Positions 38,357 through 49,290 of a DNA stretch of 64,000 nucleotides are shown in pieces (positions within the stretch are counted from its first letter, which is position 1; every line of letters starts with the position of its first letter). The position numbers and the translations under genes are program-made. Location: positions 372,001 through 436,000 of the forward strand of contig NZ_RBXP01000011.1 of the NCBI RefSeq assembly GCF_003634965.1, in the 5' to 3' direction. The notes beneath the pieces were generated by a model. It had not been told where the DNA came from, ran no database searches, and saw only the letters and a list, made by a program, of their open reading frames with translations. The stretch is from Azonexus fungiphilus (GTDB lineage: Bacteria; Pseudomonadota; Gammaproteobacteria; Burkholderiales; Rhodocyclaceae).

Positions 38357-41300
38357 AGATCCTGACCCTGCGCCTGAAGAACCTCAATTCGCTGAAGGGC
38401 GAATGGACCATCGACTTCACCCGGCCGCCGTTCACCGACAACGCGCTGTTCGCGATCACCGGGCCGACCGGCGCCGGCAAGTCGACGCTGCTCGACGCCA
38501 TCTGCCTCGCCCTCTACCACCAGACGCCGCGCCTGAAGACGATCTCGGCCGCCGACAACGACATCATGACGCGGCACACCGCCGACTGCCTGGCGGAGGT
38601 CGAATTCGAGGTGAAGGGCGCCGTGTACCGCGCCTTCTGGAGCCAGCGCCGCGCCCGCGACAAGGCCGACGGCGCACTGCAGGCGCCGAAAGTCGAACTC
38701 GCGGCCGGCGACGGCACCATCCTCAGCACCCAGACCAACGACAAGCTGAAACGCATCGCCGAGATCACCGGCCTCGATTTCCCGCGCTTCACCAAGTCGA
38801 TGCTGCTCGCCCAGGGTGGCTTCGCAGCCTTTTTGAACGCCAGCGCCAACGAGCGTGCCGAACTGCTTGAAGAGCTGACCGGCAGCGAAATCTACGGCGA
38901 AATTTCGCGCAAGGTCTTCGAGCAGGCGCGCGAAGCCAGGGACAAACTGGCCCAGCTCAAGGCCCGCGCCGACGGCATGGAGCTGATGAGCGACGAGCAG
39001 CGCGCCGCGATGCTGCAGGAAAGTGCCGGGCTGGAAACACAGCTCGCCGACCTCCAGCGCCAGCACACACAGACGCAAGCACAGCGCCAATGGCGCCTTG
39101 ATTTCGCCCAGGCCGAACAGGAAGTCACCGCCGCGCTCACCCGCCAGCAAACCGCCGACGCCGCGCTGGCCGACGCCGCGCCCAAACTCAAGCGCCTGGC
39201 CGACAGCGAACCGGCCGCAGCGCTGCAGCCGCTGCACCAGCAATGGCAGCAGGCCGACGCCGTCGTCCGCCAGACCGCCGCCGAACGGCAGGCACTGCTC
39301 GGCGAACGCAGCCGTCTGCAGGCTGCCCAACTGGCCGGCCACGACGCCGCCGCCAGCCACGCCGCCGCCGTCGCCGCCCAGGCGCAACAGGCCCTGCAGC
39401 AAAGCCGGCGCGAAGCGAAGGAGATCGACGACTTCTGCGCCGCCCACGCGCAGCGCGCCCAGCTTGGCGAACGCCTCGGCGCCTGGCGCCAGCAGTTCGA
39501 ACAGCGCGCCCGACTGGCCCGCGAACTCACTGCCCAGCAGCAGGCGCAACAGAAACTCGCCGCCGAGCAAGCCGCCAACGAACGGCAACGCGCCGCCCAG
39601 CAGTTGACGGTCGACACCGCGCAGAAGGCAAAAACCGCCGCCGACGCCGCGCTCGACACCAGCCGCGCCGAACAGAACCAGCGCCTAGCCGGCCAGACAC
39701 TGGCCGAGCTGCGCGCCCACTGGCAGCGCGAGCAGGCCGCCGGCAACCGCTGGCAGCAGCTCGACGCCCTCGCCCGCCAGCGGCGCGAACTCGCCGCCCA
39801 GCAAGGCGCGCAGGCGCAGCAACTGCAGCAGGGCGAAGCGCAAATCGCTGCCCGGGAAAGCACACTGGTCGCGCTGCGCGAGCAGCACAAGGTGCTGAGC
39901 GCCCAGGTCGCCGACAAGCAGAAGCTGCTCGAACAGGAACGCCTGATCCGCAGCCTCGCCGACCACCGCCGCCAGTTGCAGCCGGGCCAGCCCTGCCCGC
40001 TGTGCGGCGCGCACGAGCACCCGGCGATCGCCGACTACGCCGCGCTCGACGTCTCGGCCACCGAAGCCGCGCTGCAGGCAGCGCAGAAGTCGCTCGCCGA
40101 GCTGGTCGAAAAAGGCCAGCAACTGCGCGACGAGCAGACCAAGGCCAAAACGGCGCATGCCGCGCTGCAGGAACAACAGGCAAAGACCACGCGCGACCTC
40201 GCCCGCCTCGCCGACGACTGGCAGAGCCAGCTCGCCGCGCTGCCGGCCGGCACGCTGCCGGCCGACGTCTGGCAGGATGAACCAAGCCTCGCCGCCGCCC
40301 GCAGCCAGGCCGAGCAGTCGCTGGCCGCGCTCGCCGCCCGCCTGCAAGCCGCCGAACGCGGCGAACAGGCGCTCAACGCCGCCGCCAAGACCGCCGCTGA
40401 CGCTGCCCAGGCGCTACTCGCCGCCGACAACCAGCTGCAACTGCTGACCCAGGCCGGGCAAACCGCCGCGCTGCGCCAGGCGGAAATCGCCAAAGCCGGC
40501 CAGGGCATCGCCGCCGAACAGGCCGAACTCGACGCCCGGCTCAAGGAAACCCTGACCGACATTCCTGCCGACCCCGCCGCCTGGCTGGCCGAGCGCGACA
40601 CCGAATGGCAGCACTGGCAACAGACCCAGCGCCGCCGCCAGGAACTCGCCACCCAACTCGTCCAGCAACAGGAACGCGCAGAAGCCGCGCAGATCCAGGC
40701 CGCCCACTGGGTCGAACAGGCCGCGCAACTGCGGACCGTAACCGCCGACGCCCACCCGCCGGCACCAGCCAGCGCCGAAGCCGACCCCGCCGCCCTCGCC
40801 CGCTGCGCCGAGCGCCTCGCCGAACTCGGCCAGCAACTCGCCGCGCTGCAGGGCCGGCAGGCACAACTCGACGCCAACCTCGCCCGGCAGCAGCAAACCC
40901 TCGCCGATGCGGCAAGCGCCTGGCAAACGGCGCTCGCCGCCAGCCCGTTCAAAGACCTCGACGCCTACACCGCCGCACTGCTGCCGGCGGATGAGCGCCA
41001 GCGCCTGCAGCAAGCCCGGGAAACCCGGCAAGCCACCAAGCAGCAGGCCGACGCGCTACTCCAGGCCGCCCGCGAAAAATTCGCCCGCCTGCACGCCGCG
41101 CCCGCCGGCGCGCGGGCCAGTGACGACACGCCTGAGGCTAGCGGCCAAACCGAAGTACCGCCGCTCGCCGACCTCGACACCGCGCTCGCCCAACTCGACC
41201 AGCAGCGCCGCGAACTCAGCGAACAACTCGGCGCCCGGCGCGCCCTGCTCGCCCGCGACCAGGAGGCGCGGCAGAGCCAGCAGGCGCTGTTCCGGGAAAT

Positions 41301-41823
41301 CGCCGCGCAGACTGCCGACGCCGACCTCTGGCAGCACCTCGACAGCCTGATCGGCTCGGCCAAGGGCGACAAGTTCCGCAAGTTCGCCCAGGGCCTCACC
41401 CTCGACCACCTGCTGCACCTCGCCAACGGCCACCTGGCCCGCCTGCACGGCCGCTACCTGCTGCGCCGCAAGAGCAGCGGCGAGCTCGAACTCGACATCG
41501 TCGACAGCTGGCAAGGCGAAGTCGCCCGCGACACCCGCACCCTCTCCGGCGGCGAAAGCTTCCTGGTCAGCCTGGCGCTGGCCCTCGCCCTCTCCGACCT
41601 GGTCAGCCACAAGACCAGCATCGATTCGCTCTTCCTCGACGAAGGCTTCGGCACGCTCGACGCCGACACCCTGGAAATCGCCCTCAACGCCCTCGACACG
41701 CTCAACGCCAGCGGCAAGATGATCGGCGTGATCAGCCACGTCGACGGCATGAAAGAGCGGATTCCGGCGCAAATCCGCGTCGAGAAGGGCGGCGGGGTCG
41801 GCTATTCGCGCTTGCGGATCTAG
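38353..41823 (+). CDS. sbcC: Exonuclease subunit SbcC
   Basis: 1156 aa Rad50-like ATPase. Walker A GPTGAGKS near residue 37, long Gln/Ala-rich coiled coils, a zinc hook [10 protein letters not shown] in the middle, and a C-terminal ABC signature [20 protein letters not shown] with Walker [14 protein letters not shown]. The coiled coils are unusually rich in alanine and glutamine and give rise to spurious open frames on the other strand. Forms an operon with sbcD. Its stop overlaps the stop of the TetR gene on the other strand. Confidence 0.96.
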   Translation: MKILTLRLKNLNSLKGEWTIDFTRPPFTDNALFAITGPTGAGKSTLLDAICLALYHQTPRLKTISAADNDIMTRHTADCLAEVEFEVKGAVYRAFWSQRRARDKADGALQAPKVELAAGDGTILSTQTNDKLKRIAEITGLDFPRFTKSMLLAQGGFAAFLNASANERAELLEELTGSEIYGEISRKVFEQAREARDKLAQLKARADGMELMSDEQRAAMLQESAGLETQLADLQRQHTQTQAQRQWRLDFAQAEQEVTAALTRQQTADAALADAAPKLKRLADSEPAAALQPLHQQWQQADAVVRQTAAERQALLGERSRLQAAQLAGHDAAASHAAAVAAQAQQALQQSRREAKEIDDFCAAHAQRAQLGERLGAWRQQFEQRARLARELTAQQQAQQKLAAEQAANERQRAAQQLTVDTAQKAKTAADAALDTSRAEQNQRLAGQTLAELRAHWQREQAAGNRWQQLDALARQRRELAAQQGAQAQQLQQGEAQIAARESTLVALREQHKVLSAQVADKQKLLEQERLIRSLADHRRQLQPGQPCPLCGAHEHPAIADYAALDVSATEAALQAAQKSLAELVEKGQQLRDEQTKAKTAHAALQEQQAKTTRDLARLADDWQSQLAALPAGTLPADVWQDEPSLAAARSQAEQSLAALAARLQAAERGEQALNAAAKTAADAAQALLAADNQLQLLTQAGQTAALRQAEIAKAGQGIAAEQAELDARLKETLTDIPADPAAWLAERDTEWQHWQQTQRRRQELATQLVQQQERAEAAQIQAAHWVEQAAQLRTVTADAHPPAPASAEADPAALARCAERLAELGQQLAALQGRQAQLDANLARQQQTLADAASAWQTALAASPFKDLDAYTAALLPADERQRLQQARETRQATKQQADALLQAAREKFARLHAAPAGARASDDTPEASGQTEVPPLADLDTALAQLDQQRRELSEQLGARRALLARDQEARQSQQALFREIAAQTADADLWQHLDSLIGSAKGDKFRKFAQGLTLDHLLHLANGHLARLHGRYLLRRKSSGELELDIVDSWQGEVARDTRTLSGGESFLVSLALALALSDLVSHKTSIDSLFLDEGFGTLDADTLEIALNALDTLNASGKMIGVISHVDGMKERIPAQIRVEKGGGVGYSRLRI

Positions 41824-42428
41824 GATCTGGGGCCGTAAGCCGCCATGAAGACACCGATAGCGCTTCTGGCGATTCGGTCGAGACGCAATGGATCCAGGGG
41901 CTTTATCTCGGTGTGGTAGAACATTTCCTCCAGTTCCGATTCCAGCAAGCCACTCAGGTGGGCCATGGCAATCGAAGGATCGGCCTGACGTAGTTTTCCG
42001 GCGCCCATCGCCTGTTTCAGAAAAGCGGAAATGATGACTTCACCTTGTTTGCGGCTACGCGCATAGAACATTTCCCCGAAATCCGAGCGCGTCGCCTCGG
42101 CGATCGCCAGGCGACGCAAAGCCAGAATTTCCGGTGAGTAGATGAAAGCCAGCAAGTCCTTGCCAAAATGGACAAGCGCTTCCTCGATACTGGGTGTTTC
42201 CGGATCCAATGCCCGGGTGATCACTTCGGCCTGGGCATGACTTCCGGAAAGCATGACTTCCAGAAACAGGGCTTCCTTCGAAGGGAAATAGCTGTACAGC
42301 GTCGCCCGGGAGTAACCGGCCTTGGCGCAAATATCCGACATCGACGCGCCTTCGAAACCGGTCACCCGGAATACCTCGGAAGCGGCATCAAGGATGCCCT
42401 GGCGCTTTGCCTCGCTCTTCGTTCTCAT
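41820..42428 (-). CDS. TetR-family repressor of the efflux operon
   Basis: 202 aa. N-terminal [54 protein letters not shown], followed by a ligand-binding domain of the TetR_C type. Divergent from a three-gene drug efflux operon; two similar operator-like inverted repeats lie between, so it most likely represses both itself and the pump genes and responds to a pump substrate. Confidence 0.9.
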   Translation of the reverse strand: MRTKSEAKRQGILDAASEVFRVTGFEGASMSDICAKAGYSRATLYSYFPSKEALFLEVMLSGSHAQAEVITRALDPETPSIEEALVHFGKDLLAFIYSPEILALRRLAIAEATRSDFGEMFYARSRKQGEVIISAFLKQAMGAGKLRQADPSIAMAHLSGLLESELEEMFYHTEIKPLDPLRLDRIARSAIGVFMAAYGPRS

Positions 42429-42439
42429 GACGACTCCTT

Positions 42440-42512
42440 AACTAGACTTGTTCGTTCAGTATAGCTTGACTTGGTAGCAAGTCATAACTAGACTGCACCG
42501 TACAGTTTAGTT
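42440..42512 (+). promoter_or_regulatory. Efflux operon promoter with two TetR operator-like sites
   Basis: Two related sites start with AACTAGACT: 42440-42464, and 42486-42512, which is a clear inverted repeat (AACTAGACTG...ACAGTTTAGTT). A promoter for the pump operon, TTGACT at 42466-42471 with TAGACT at 42489-42494 (17 bp spacing), overlaps the second site. Confidence 0.6.
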
Positions 42513-42524
42513 ACGAGGTGATTC

Positions 42525-43976
42525 ATGTCTTCTCAAGCAATTACGCCGCCGCGCCGCGCCTTTTCATCAAGCACATGGATCGCCATGGCCATTGCGGCAG
42601 CCTTGTCCGGTTGTGCCGCGCTCCCTTCTGGGCAGACGCTCCAGTCAATCAAAGCGGTCGATCAGTACCAGAGTGCGTCTTCCTTGTCGGCGCCCGTGGT
42701 CGCCTGGCCCGATGAGCAATGGTGGCAACGCTATGGCGATCCGCAACTGGACAGGCTGATCCAGGAGGGCCTCGCCAACTCGCCGGACATGGCGGTTGCC
42801 GCCGCCCGCCTGCACGCTGCCGAAGCCAGCCGGCAGGTTTCCAATGCGGCCCTCTATCCGCAGATTTCGGCCAACGGCTCGGTCACCGAACAGAAGCAGA
42901 GCTACAACTACCTGACGCCGCGCAGCATGACGCCGGATGGCTGGCAGGACTATGGCCGGGCAACGATCGATTTCAGCTGGGAAATCGACTTCTGGGGCAA
43001 AAATCGCGCTGCGCTTGCCGCAGCGACCTCGGAACTGCAGGCCAGCCAGGCGGAACTGGCCCAGGCCCGGCTGACGCTGGCGAGCAGCATCGCCAGCGAC
43101 TATGCCGAACTGGCGCACCTTTTTGCGACGCGCGACACGCTGGCCGAGGCGCTCAAGGTACGCACCAGAACGGCAGAGCTGTTCGCCCAGCGTTTTGCCA
43201 ACGGTCTCGAAACGCGCGGCAGCCTGCGCGAAGCCGAGGCCAGGCAGGCCTCCGCCGAAGGTGATCTGCTGCAGGTCGACGAGCAGATCGCTTTGCAGCG
43301 GAACCGTCTCGCTGCCTTGCTCGGGGCCGGTCCGGACCGCGGTCTCGAGATCGCCCGGCCGCAATTCGAATTCGCTCACCACTTCGCCCTGCCGGCCGAA
43401 CTCGCGGTCAATCTGCTGGGGCGGCGACCCGATATCGTTGCCGCGCGCCTGCAAGTTGAAGCCAGCGTCAGGCGCATCGACGAAAAGAAGGCCGGTTTCT
43501 ATCCGAACATCAACCTGGCGGCCTTCATCGGCGTGCAATCCCTGGGGCTCGACCTGCTCAGCAAGGGCGGCTCAAGCATCGGCAGCGTCGGCCCGGCGAT
43601 TTCCCTGCCCATTTTCAACGCCGGTCGTCTGCAAGGCGAACTGCGCGGCGCCCGGGCACGCCATGAAGAAGCGGTGGCCAACTACAACAAGACGCTGACG
43701 CAAGCGCTGCAGAACGTCGCCGATTCGGCGGTCAGCCAGAAAGCGCTGGGCGCCCGCCTGAACAAGAGCGAGCAAGCCGTCGCTGCGGCCGGCGAAGCCT
43801 ACCAGGTGGCACGCAATCGCTATGAAGGCGGACTTTCCAGCTACCTGGAAGTGCTCTCCGCCGAGGACAGCCTATTGACCAACCTGCGCGCCCTGACCGA
43901 CCTGAGAGCGCGTTCGGCCAGCCTCGATATCGCGCTGACGCGCGCGCTCGGCGGCGGCTACCAGACGAACCACTGA
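42525..43976 (+). CDS. Outer-membrane efflux lipoprotein (NodT/OprM family)
   Basis: 483 aa. A lipoprotein signal peptide ends in LSGCA (Cys28 region), followed by two OEP repeats typical of TolC-like factors: DEQWWQRYGDPQLDRLIQEGLANSPDMAVAAARL, and LLGRRPDIVAARLQVEASVRRIDEKKAGFYPNINL plus NRYEGGLSSYLEVLSAEDSLL. It makes the outer-membrane channel of the tripartite pump encoded by this operon. Confidence 0.93.
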   Translation: MSSQAITPPRRAFSSSTWIAMAIAAALSGCAALPSGQTLQSIKAVDQYQSASSLSAPVVAWPDEQWWQRYGDPQLDRLIQEGLANSPDMAVAAARLHAAEASRQVSNAALYPQISANGSVTEQKQSYNYLTPRSMTPDGWQDYGRATIDFSWEIDFWGKNRAALAAATSELQASQAELAQARLTLASSIASDYAELAHLFATRDTLAEALKVRTRTAELFAQRFANGLETRGSLREAEARQASAEGDLLQVDEQIALQRNRLAALLGAGPDRGLEIARPQFEFAHHFALPAELAVNLLGRRPDIVAARLQVEASVRRIDEKKAGFYPNINLAAFIGVQSLGLDLLSKGGSSIGSVGPAISLPIFNAGRLQGELRGARARHEEAVANYNKTLTQALQNVADSAVSQKALGARLNKSEQAVAAAGEAYQVARNRYEGGLSSYLEVLSAEDSLLTNLRALTDLRARSASLDIALTRALGGGYQTNH

Positions 43977-43997
43977 TTTCTCCCGGAGATTAACGAC

Positions 43998-45134
43998 ATG
44001 TCAGAACTTACCGCCCAAACACAAGACCGGAGCGCCATCACGCAGCGCCGGAACAAGCTGCTGATCGGCTTCGTCGGCGCGCTCGCCGTCATCGCCGCCC
44101 TGATAGCCGCCTACTGGATCTTCTATGGCTCGCGTTTTGTCTCCACGGACAACGCCTATGCCGCCGTCGAAATCGCCCAGGTCACGCCCTCCGTTTCCGG
44201 AACCATTGCCGAAGTACGAGTCAAGGATACGCAGGCGGTCAAGACAGGCGACATCCTCGTGGTCATCGACCCGACCGACGCCAGGTTGAATCTCGCCCAG
44301 GCCGAAGCCGAACTGGGACGCGCCATCCGCCGGGTCAAAGGTTATGTCGCCAACGACCTCGGTCTGGGCGCCCAGGTTGCCGCCCGCGAAGCCGAGGAAA
44401 AGCGCGCCGCCGCGCAGCTTGAATCTGCCGTAGCCGATTTCGAGCGCGCCAGCATCGACCTCAAGCGACGCGAAGCCCTGATCACCTCCGGTTCGGTCTC
44501 CGGTGACGAACTGACCCGTGCGCAAAGCACCTACGCCACGGCCAAGGCCAGTCTCGCCGCCGCCAAGGCGAGTGCCAGCCAGGCCCAGGCCAATCGTACG
44601 GCGACGCTGGGCTCGAAGGAGGCCAATGCCGTCCTGATTGCCGGTGTCGCTGAAGAAAACAATCCGGAAATTGCCCTGGCCCGCGCCAAGCGCGATCAGG
44701 CCGCCATCGACCTGGAACGCACCGTGATTCGCTCGCCGGTCGACGGCGTCGTCGCCAAGCGCCAGGTGCAACTGGGACAACGTGTTCAGGCCGGCACGAC
44801 GCTACTCTCGGTGGTGCCTATCCAGGAAATGCACGTCGACGCAAATTTCAAGGAAGGGCAACTGGAAAAGGTACGCATCGGACAGGTCGCCACGGTTACC
44901 GCCGACATCTACGGCAGTTCGGTGACCTATCACGGCGTGGTCGAAGGTTTCTCTGCCGGCTCCGGTTCCGCCTTTGCCGCGATTCCGGCGCAAAACGCCA
45001 CCGGCAACTGGATCAAGGTGGTGCAGCGTCTCCCCATCCGCATTCGCCTGAACGCCGACGAATTGCAAGCCAATCCCCTGAAAGCGGGTCTGTCGATGGC
45101 CGTCAGGATCGATACCAGCAAGTTGGCCAACTGA
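43998..45134 (+). CDS. emrA: EmrA-like membrane fusion protein (HlyD family)
   Basis: 378 aa periplasmic adaptor. One N-terminal membrane helix (about 24-46), then the lipoyl/beta-barrel pattern FVSTDNAYAAVEIAQVTPSVSGTIAEVRVKDTQAVKTGDILVVIDPTDA, a coiled-coil hairpin and RTVIRSPVDGVVAKRQVQLGQRVQAG. GGAG precedes the ATG. It bridges the EmrB-like pump and the outer-membrane factor. Confidence 0.93.
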   Translation: MSELTAQTQDRSAITQRRNKLLIGFVGALAVIAALIAAYWIFYGSRFVSTDNAYAAVEIAQVTPSVSGTIAEVRVKDTQAVKTGDILVVIDPTDARLNLAQAEAELGRAIRRVKGYVANDLGLGAQVAAREAEEKRAAAQLESAVADFERASIDLKRREALITSGSVSGDELTRAQSTYATAKASLAAAKASASQAQANRTATLGSKEANAVLIAGVAEENNPEIALARAKRDQAAIDLERTVIRSPVDGVVAKRQVQLGQRVQAGTTLLSVVPIQEMHVDANFKEGQLEKVRIGQVATVTADIYGSSVTYHGVVEGFSAGSGSAFAAIPAQNATGNWIKVVQRLPIRIRLNADELQANPLKAGLSMAVRIDTSKLAN

Positions 45135-45144
45135 GGAAACAAGA

Positions 45145-46692
45145 ATGAGTCGGACGACCACATCGCCATCGACCGAGCAGCCGCTGAGCGGCGGCATGCT
45201 CTGGTTCGCGGCCATCATTCTGGCGGCAGCCAACTTTGTTGCCGTGCTCGACATGACCATCGCCAATGTTTCCGTACCGACCATTGCCGGTAGTCTGGGG
45301 GCCACAAGCAGCCAGGGCACTTGGGTCATCACCTCCTACGCCGTCGCCGAGGCAATCACCGTACCGCTGACCGGCTGGCTCGCTGCCCGCTTCGGCGCAG
45401 TTCGCGTCTTTACCATCGCCATGGCCTTGTTCGGCGTATTTTCTGCACTCTGCGGCCTGGCCAACTCGCTCGGCATGCTGGTCTTTGCCCGCATTTGCCA
45501 GGGTTTTGCCGGCGGCCCCTTGATGCCGCTCTCGCAGACGCTGCTGCTGCGGATATTTCCAAAGGAAAAAGCCACTGCGGCCGTCGGCATCTGGTCGATG
45601 ACGACCCTGGTCGCCCCCGTGCTCGGCCCGATGCTCGGTGGCTATCTGTGCGACGAGTATTCCTGGCCGTGGATTTTCTTCATCAATCTGCCGATTGCCT
45701 TTGCCTGTGCCTTCATTGCCTGGAAATTGCTCAAGCGCTATGAAGAACCCCTGGTCCGCAATCCGATCGACCGTATCGGACTCGCCTTGTTGATCGTCTG
45801 GGTCGGTTCGCTGCAATTGCTGCTCGACGAAGGGAAAAACCTGGACTGGTTTGCCTCCACGGAAATCGTCGTGCTCGGCATCATCGCTGTCATCGGTTTT
45901 ATCGCCTTCATGATCTGGGAGCTGCATGAAGAGCACCCGGTGGTCGATTTGCGCGTGTTTCGCCATCGCGGCTTCTCGGCCAGCGTGCTGACGATCAGCC
46001 TGGCTTTCGCCGCGTTTTTTGGCGCCAACGTGCTCACCCCGCAATGGCTGCAGACCTACATGGGCTACACCGCAACGACGGCGGGGCTGGCGACGGCGTG
46101 GACGGGGGTTTTTGCGGTCTTCGTCGCACCACTCGCTGCCGGACTATCCGCCAAGGTCGATCCCCGCAAGCTGGTATTCTGGGGCGTCCTCTGGCTGGGC
46201 ATCATCTGTCTCTGGCGCACCGTTGCAACCACCGACATGGGCTACTGGGAAATCGCCCTGCCCCTGATGGCGATGGGTCTTGGCCTACCCTTCTTCTTCG
46301 TTCCACTGACCGGTTTGGCCATGGCCAGCGTTGACGAACCGGAAATGGCTTCGGCTGCCGGGTTGATGAACTTCCTGCGCACCCTCTCGGGCGCTTTCGC
46401 CACCTCGCTGATCACCACCCTGTGGGACGACCAGACGATGGTCAACCATGCCGAACTGGTCGCTGTCAGCGATTCCGACCAGACGCTGCAAAGGTTTTTC
46501 GAAGGCATGGGCAGCACCGGCGAAACCACGCTGCAGAACATCGACCGGCTGATCAACGCGCAAGCGGTGATGCTGGCCACCAACCAGGTGATGAGCATCG
46601 TCGCCTTCAGCTTCATCGTTGCCGCCTTCGCCATCTGGCTGGCGCCCAGGCCACAGCGCGTCGTTGATCCTGCCGCGTCCGGAGGACACTGA
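45145..46692 (+). CDS. emrB: EmrB-like drug exporter (DHA2 family MFS)
   Basis: 515 aa, about 14 membrane helices. Motif C-like and motif A regions: ANFVAVLDMTIANVSVPTIAGSLGATSSQGTWVITSYAVAEAITVPLTGWLAARFGAVRVF and GIWSMTTLVAPVLGPMLGGYL. Proton-driven export of hydrophobic compounds is the family role. GAGGAAAC lies before the ATG. The operon order outer factor-adaptor-pump with a divergent TetR gene is common in Betaproteobacteria. Confidence 0.94.
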   Translation: MSRTTTSPSTEQPLSGGMLWFAAIILAAANFVAVLDMTIANVSVPTIAGSLGATSSQGTWVITSYAVAEAITVPLTGWLAARFGAVRVFTIAMALFGVFSALCGLANSLGMLVFARICQGFAGGPLMPLSQTLLLRIFPKEKATAAVGIWSMTTLVAPVLGPMLGGYLCDEYSWPWIFFINLPIAFACAFIAWKLLKRYEEPLVRNPIDRIGLALLIVWVGSLQLLLDEGKNLDWFASTEIVVLGIIAVIGFIAFMIWELHEEHPVVDLRVFRHRGFSASVLTISLAFAAFFGANVLTPQWLQTYMGYTATTAGLATAWTGVFAVFVAPLAAGLSAKVDPRKLVFWGVLWLGIICLWRTVATTDMGYWEIALPLMAMGLGLPFFFVPLTGLAMASVDEPEMASAAGLMNFLRTLSGAFATSLITTLWDDQTMVNHAELVAVSDSDQTLQRFFEGMGSTGETTLQNIDRLINAQAVMLATNQVMSIVAFSFIVAAFAIWLAPRPQRVVDPAASGGH

Positions 46693-46780
46693 GAGACCAT
46701 TGCAACCGGGCCAGCCCGCCGCGGCACGGTGGACTGCAGGGGCGGTTATGCGCGGCTGCGGATCCGGGGAGCCGTCCCGC

Positions 46781-47671
46781 TCACCCCGCCACCGCTGCCG
46801 TCCGCTGCGGTGCCGGCCACACCAGCCACAGCGCCGCGCCGGCGATCATCAGGCCGCCGAGCCAGGCTTCGCCGGCCAGCGATTCGCCCAGCCAGAGGAC
46901 GGCGAAGAGCGCGCCCCACAGGGGTTCGCTGCCGAGCAGCAGGGCGACCTTGCTCGGGCTGCCGGCGGCGAGCGCGCGGTTCATCGCCCAGAAGGCGAAC
47001 AGCGTGCAGGCGAGCGTCAGCCAGGCAATGGCACCCCAGAATTCGAGGCTGCTCGGCAGCGCCGGCAGGCCGCCGGCGAAGCACGGGGCGACGGCCAGCG
47101 CGCCAGCACCGACGAGCAGGCCCTGGGCGGCGGTCAGGCCCATGCTGTCGATGGCGCGGCCGGCGGTCAGGCGCGTCGTCAGACAGGTCTGGAAGGCGCG
47201 GATCAGCGCCGCCAGCAGCATCAGCAGGTCGCCCGGGTTGAGGCTGCCGCGGCCGATGCCGGTGAGCAGCGCGGTGCCGAGCAGCGACAGCGCGCTGGCC
47301 AGCCACAGGCGGGCGCCGGGGCGCTTGCCGAACCACGCCCACTCGACCGGCGGCGTCAGCAGCAGGCAGAGGCTGACCAGGAAGGCCGCGTTGCCGGCGC
47401 TGGTCTGCGCGACGCCGGCGGTTTCGGCGAGGAAGATGGCGAGCAGGCCGAGGCTGGTCGGCAAGGCGACGAGGAAGGTGTCGCGCCGCTGCGCCGCCGG
47501 CAGCGTCAGCCAGTAGCGACCGAGCAGCAGCGCAGTGAGCAGGAAACGGATGGCGATCACGCCGGCCACCGGGTAATGCAGCAGCGCCGTCTTGACGACG
47601 CTGTAGCTGCTGCCCCAGATGGCGGCAATGAGCAGCAGGAGCGGTTCGGCGGGCAGGCGGCGGAAAAACAT
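46781..47671 (-). CDS. DMT/EamA family transporter
   Basis: 296 aa with ten predicted membrane helices arranged as two EamA repeats: LLLLIAAIWGSSYSVVKTALLHYPVAGVIAIRFLLTALLL in the first and ACTLFAFWAMNRALAAGSPSKVALLLGSEPLWGALFAVLWLGESL in the second. Members export amino acids or other metabolites; no specificity can be read. Divergent from the LysR gene, which may control it. The 46693-46780 gap shows nothing notable. Confidence 0.9.
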   Translation of the reverse strand: MFFRRLPAEPLLLLIAAIWGSSYSVVKTALLHYPVAGVIAIRFLLTALLLGRYWLTLPAAQRRDTFLVALPTSLGLLAIFLAETAGVAQTSAGNAAFLVSLCLLLTPPVEWAWFGKRPGARLWLASALSLLGTALLTGIGRGSLNPGDLLMLLAALIRAFQTCLTTRLTAGRAIDSMGLTAAQGLLVGAGALAVAPCFAGGLPALPSSLEFWGAIAWLTLACTLFAFWAMNRALAAGSPSKVALLLGSEPLWGALFAVLWLGESLAGEAWLGGLMIAGAALWLVWPAPQRTAAVAG

Positions 47672-47758
47672 GGTGCGGTCCTCATCAGGTCTGGCCGCCA
47701 GTATGAAAGGCGGCGATTTCGGCGATAATCCATCGCCAAAGCAAATGATCTGTGCCCC

Positions 47759-48691
47759 ATGAGAACAAATGAACTCCTGCCGCTGTTGCCCGACCTGGCC
47801 GTGCTGGTCAATGTCGTCGAAACCGGTTCGTTCAGCGCCGCCGCCCGCCTGCAGGGCGCGACGCCGTCGGCGGTCAGCCGGCAGATCGCCCGCCTTGAGG
47901 CGGCGCTCGGCCTGACGCTACTGGAGCGCAGTACGCGCCGGTTGCGCCTGAGTGCCGGCGGCCAGGAGGTCGTGCGCCACGCCCGGGTCATGCTCGACGC
48001 CGCCCGTGCCGCCTGCGACGGGGCGGCCGGCCACGCCAGCCGGGTCGAGGGGCGGGTCCGCCTGGCGGCGCCGAAGGCGGCGCTGCGCCAGTTGATCCAC
48101 CCGCGCCTGCCGGAGCTGCTGGCGGCGCATCCGCAACTGGCGCTCGAACTGCAGGTCACCGACCAGGTCGTCGACCTGATCGCCGAGGGCGTGGACATCG
48201 CGCTGCGCCTGGGCGATCCGCCGCCGGGCTACGTCGCGCGGCCGTTCATGGAGGTGCGTACCCTGCTCTACGCGACGCCGGCCTACCTGGCCGCCGCCGG
48301 CACGCCGCAGCAGCCGGCCGACCTGGCCCGGCACAGTTGCCTGCACCTGGCCGAACTGCCGGGCGACGACGAATGGTGCCTGGTCAGCGGCGACCGGCGC
48401 CAGGTGGTCAACGTGCGCGGTCGCTACGCCAGCAACCACAGCGAGATGCGCCGCGAAGCCGCCGAGGCCGGGCTGGGCATCGCCTGCCTGCCCGACTTCA
48501 GCGTCCGCCGCCAGGTCGCCGACGGCACCCTGCTGCGCGTGCTGCCCGACTGGCAGCTGCTCGGCCGCTACCAGGGCAGCAGCTGGCTGGTCTATAACGC
48601 CGACCGCTACCGGGCGCCGCGGGTGCGCGTGGTCGTCGATTTCCTGCTGCACATCGCCGACAGCCTCGGCCGTAAGCCGGCGGCCGGTTAA
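47759..48691 (+). CDS. LysR-family transcriptional regulator
   Basis: 310 aa. N-terminal winged HTH: VNVVETGSFSAAARLQGATPSAVSRQIARLEAALGLTLLERSTRRLRLSAGG. The effector domain includes GVDIALRLGDPPPGYVARPF and ASNHSEMRREAAEAGLGIACLPDF, placing it in the CrgA/DsdC-like subgroup. Divergent from the DMT transporter with an 87 bp shared promoter region, hence a probable regulator of that gene. Confidence 0.92.
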   Translation: MRTNELLPLLPDLAVLVNVVETGSFSAAARLQGATPSAVSRQIARLEAALGLTLLERSTRRLRLSAGGQEVVRHARVMLDAARAACDGAAGHASRVEGRVRLAAPKAALRQLIHPRLPELLAAHPQLALELQVTDQVVDLIAEGVDIALRLGDPPPGYVARPFMEVRTLLYATPAYLAAAGTPQQPADLARHSCLHLAELPGDDEWCLVSGDRRQVVNVRGRYASNHSEMRREAAEAGLGIACLPDFSVRRQVADGTLLRVLPDWQLLGRYQGSSWLVYNADRYRAPRVRVVVDFLLHIADSLGRKPAAG

Positions 48692-48724
48692 ACTGTCGCC
48701 CCGCCGTCGCCAAGCCGCCACCCG

Positions 48725-49261
48725 ATGACCTCCCGCCCGCCTTCCCGCCGCCTCAGCGACCAGCTCGCCGCCGCCGCCGCCGACTACCAGGCCGCGGTCG
48801 TGATCCCGCATTGCCCGCAGTGTTCCAACTCCTGCTGCCGCCTCGACCCGCTGGTGCTCGAGCTGGAATGGAAGCAGGTGCGCACGCTGTGGCGGATCGA
48901 CGAGGCGCGCGCCGCCTTCGACCGGCGCCTGGCGGCCGGCCAGGGGCCGCAGGAAATCCGCGCCGGCAACGGCCTGTACTACGCCCACGGCAAGCCCTGC
49001 CCGGCCTTCGACGAGGCTGCCGCCAACTGCCGGGTCTATGGCCAGGCGGTCAAGCCGGCCGGCTGTTCGGATTTCCCGGTGTATGAAGACGGCGGTGTCG
49101 TCGTCGCCGATCTGCGCTGCGAAGCCGTCGACCGCGTCGGCCTCGGCGTCGCCCTCGGTCGCGCCATCGGCCCGGATTACCGCATCGTCGCCGACGCCGA
49201 CCCGGACTTTCCTTTCCTGGTCAGCCTCGAAGCCCGGCGCAAGCGGCCGGCGAAACGCTAA
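48725..49261 (+). CDS. YkgJ-like cysteine cluster protein
   Basis: 178 aa. Eight or so cysteines arranged as HCPQCSNSCCRLD, GKPCPAFDEAAANCRVYGQAVKPAGCSDFPVY and a further Cys match the zinc/iron-chelating cysteine-cluster family (YkgJ/CxxCxxCC). Function of the family is uncertain. It lies between the LysR and CreA-family genes on the same strand, 29 bp before the latter. Confidence 0.8.
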   Translation: MTSRPPSRRLSDQLAAAAADYQAAVVIPHCPQCSNSCCRLDPLVLELEWKQVRTLWRIDEARAAFDRRLAAGQGPQEIRAGNGLYYAHGKPCPAFDEAAANCRVYGQAVKPAGCSDFPVYEDGGVVVADLRCEAVDRVGLGVALGRAIGPDYRIVADADPDFPFLVSLEARRKRPAKR

Positions 49262-49290
49262 ACTGGCGCCATCGACTGCCGGAGATTCCG

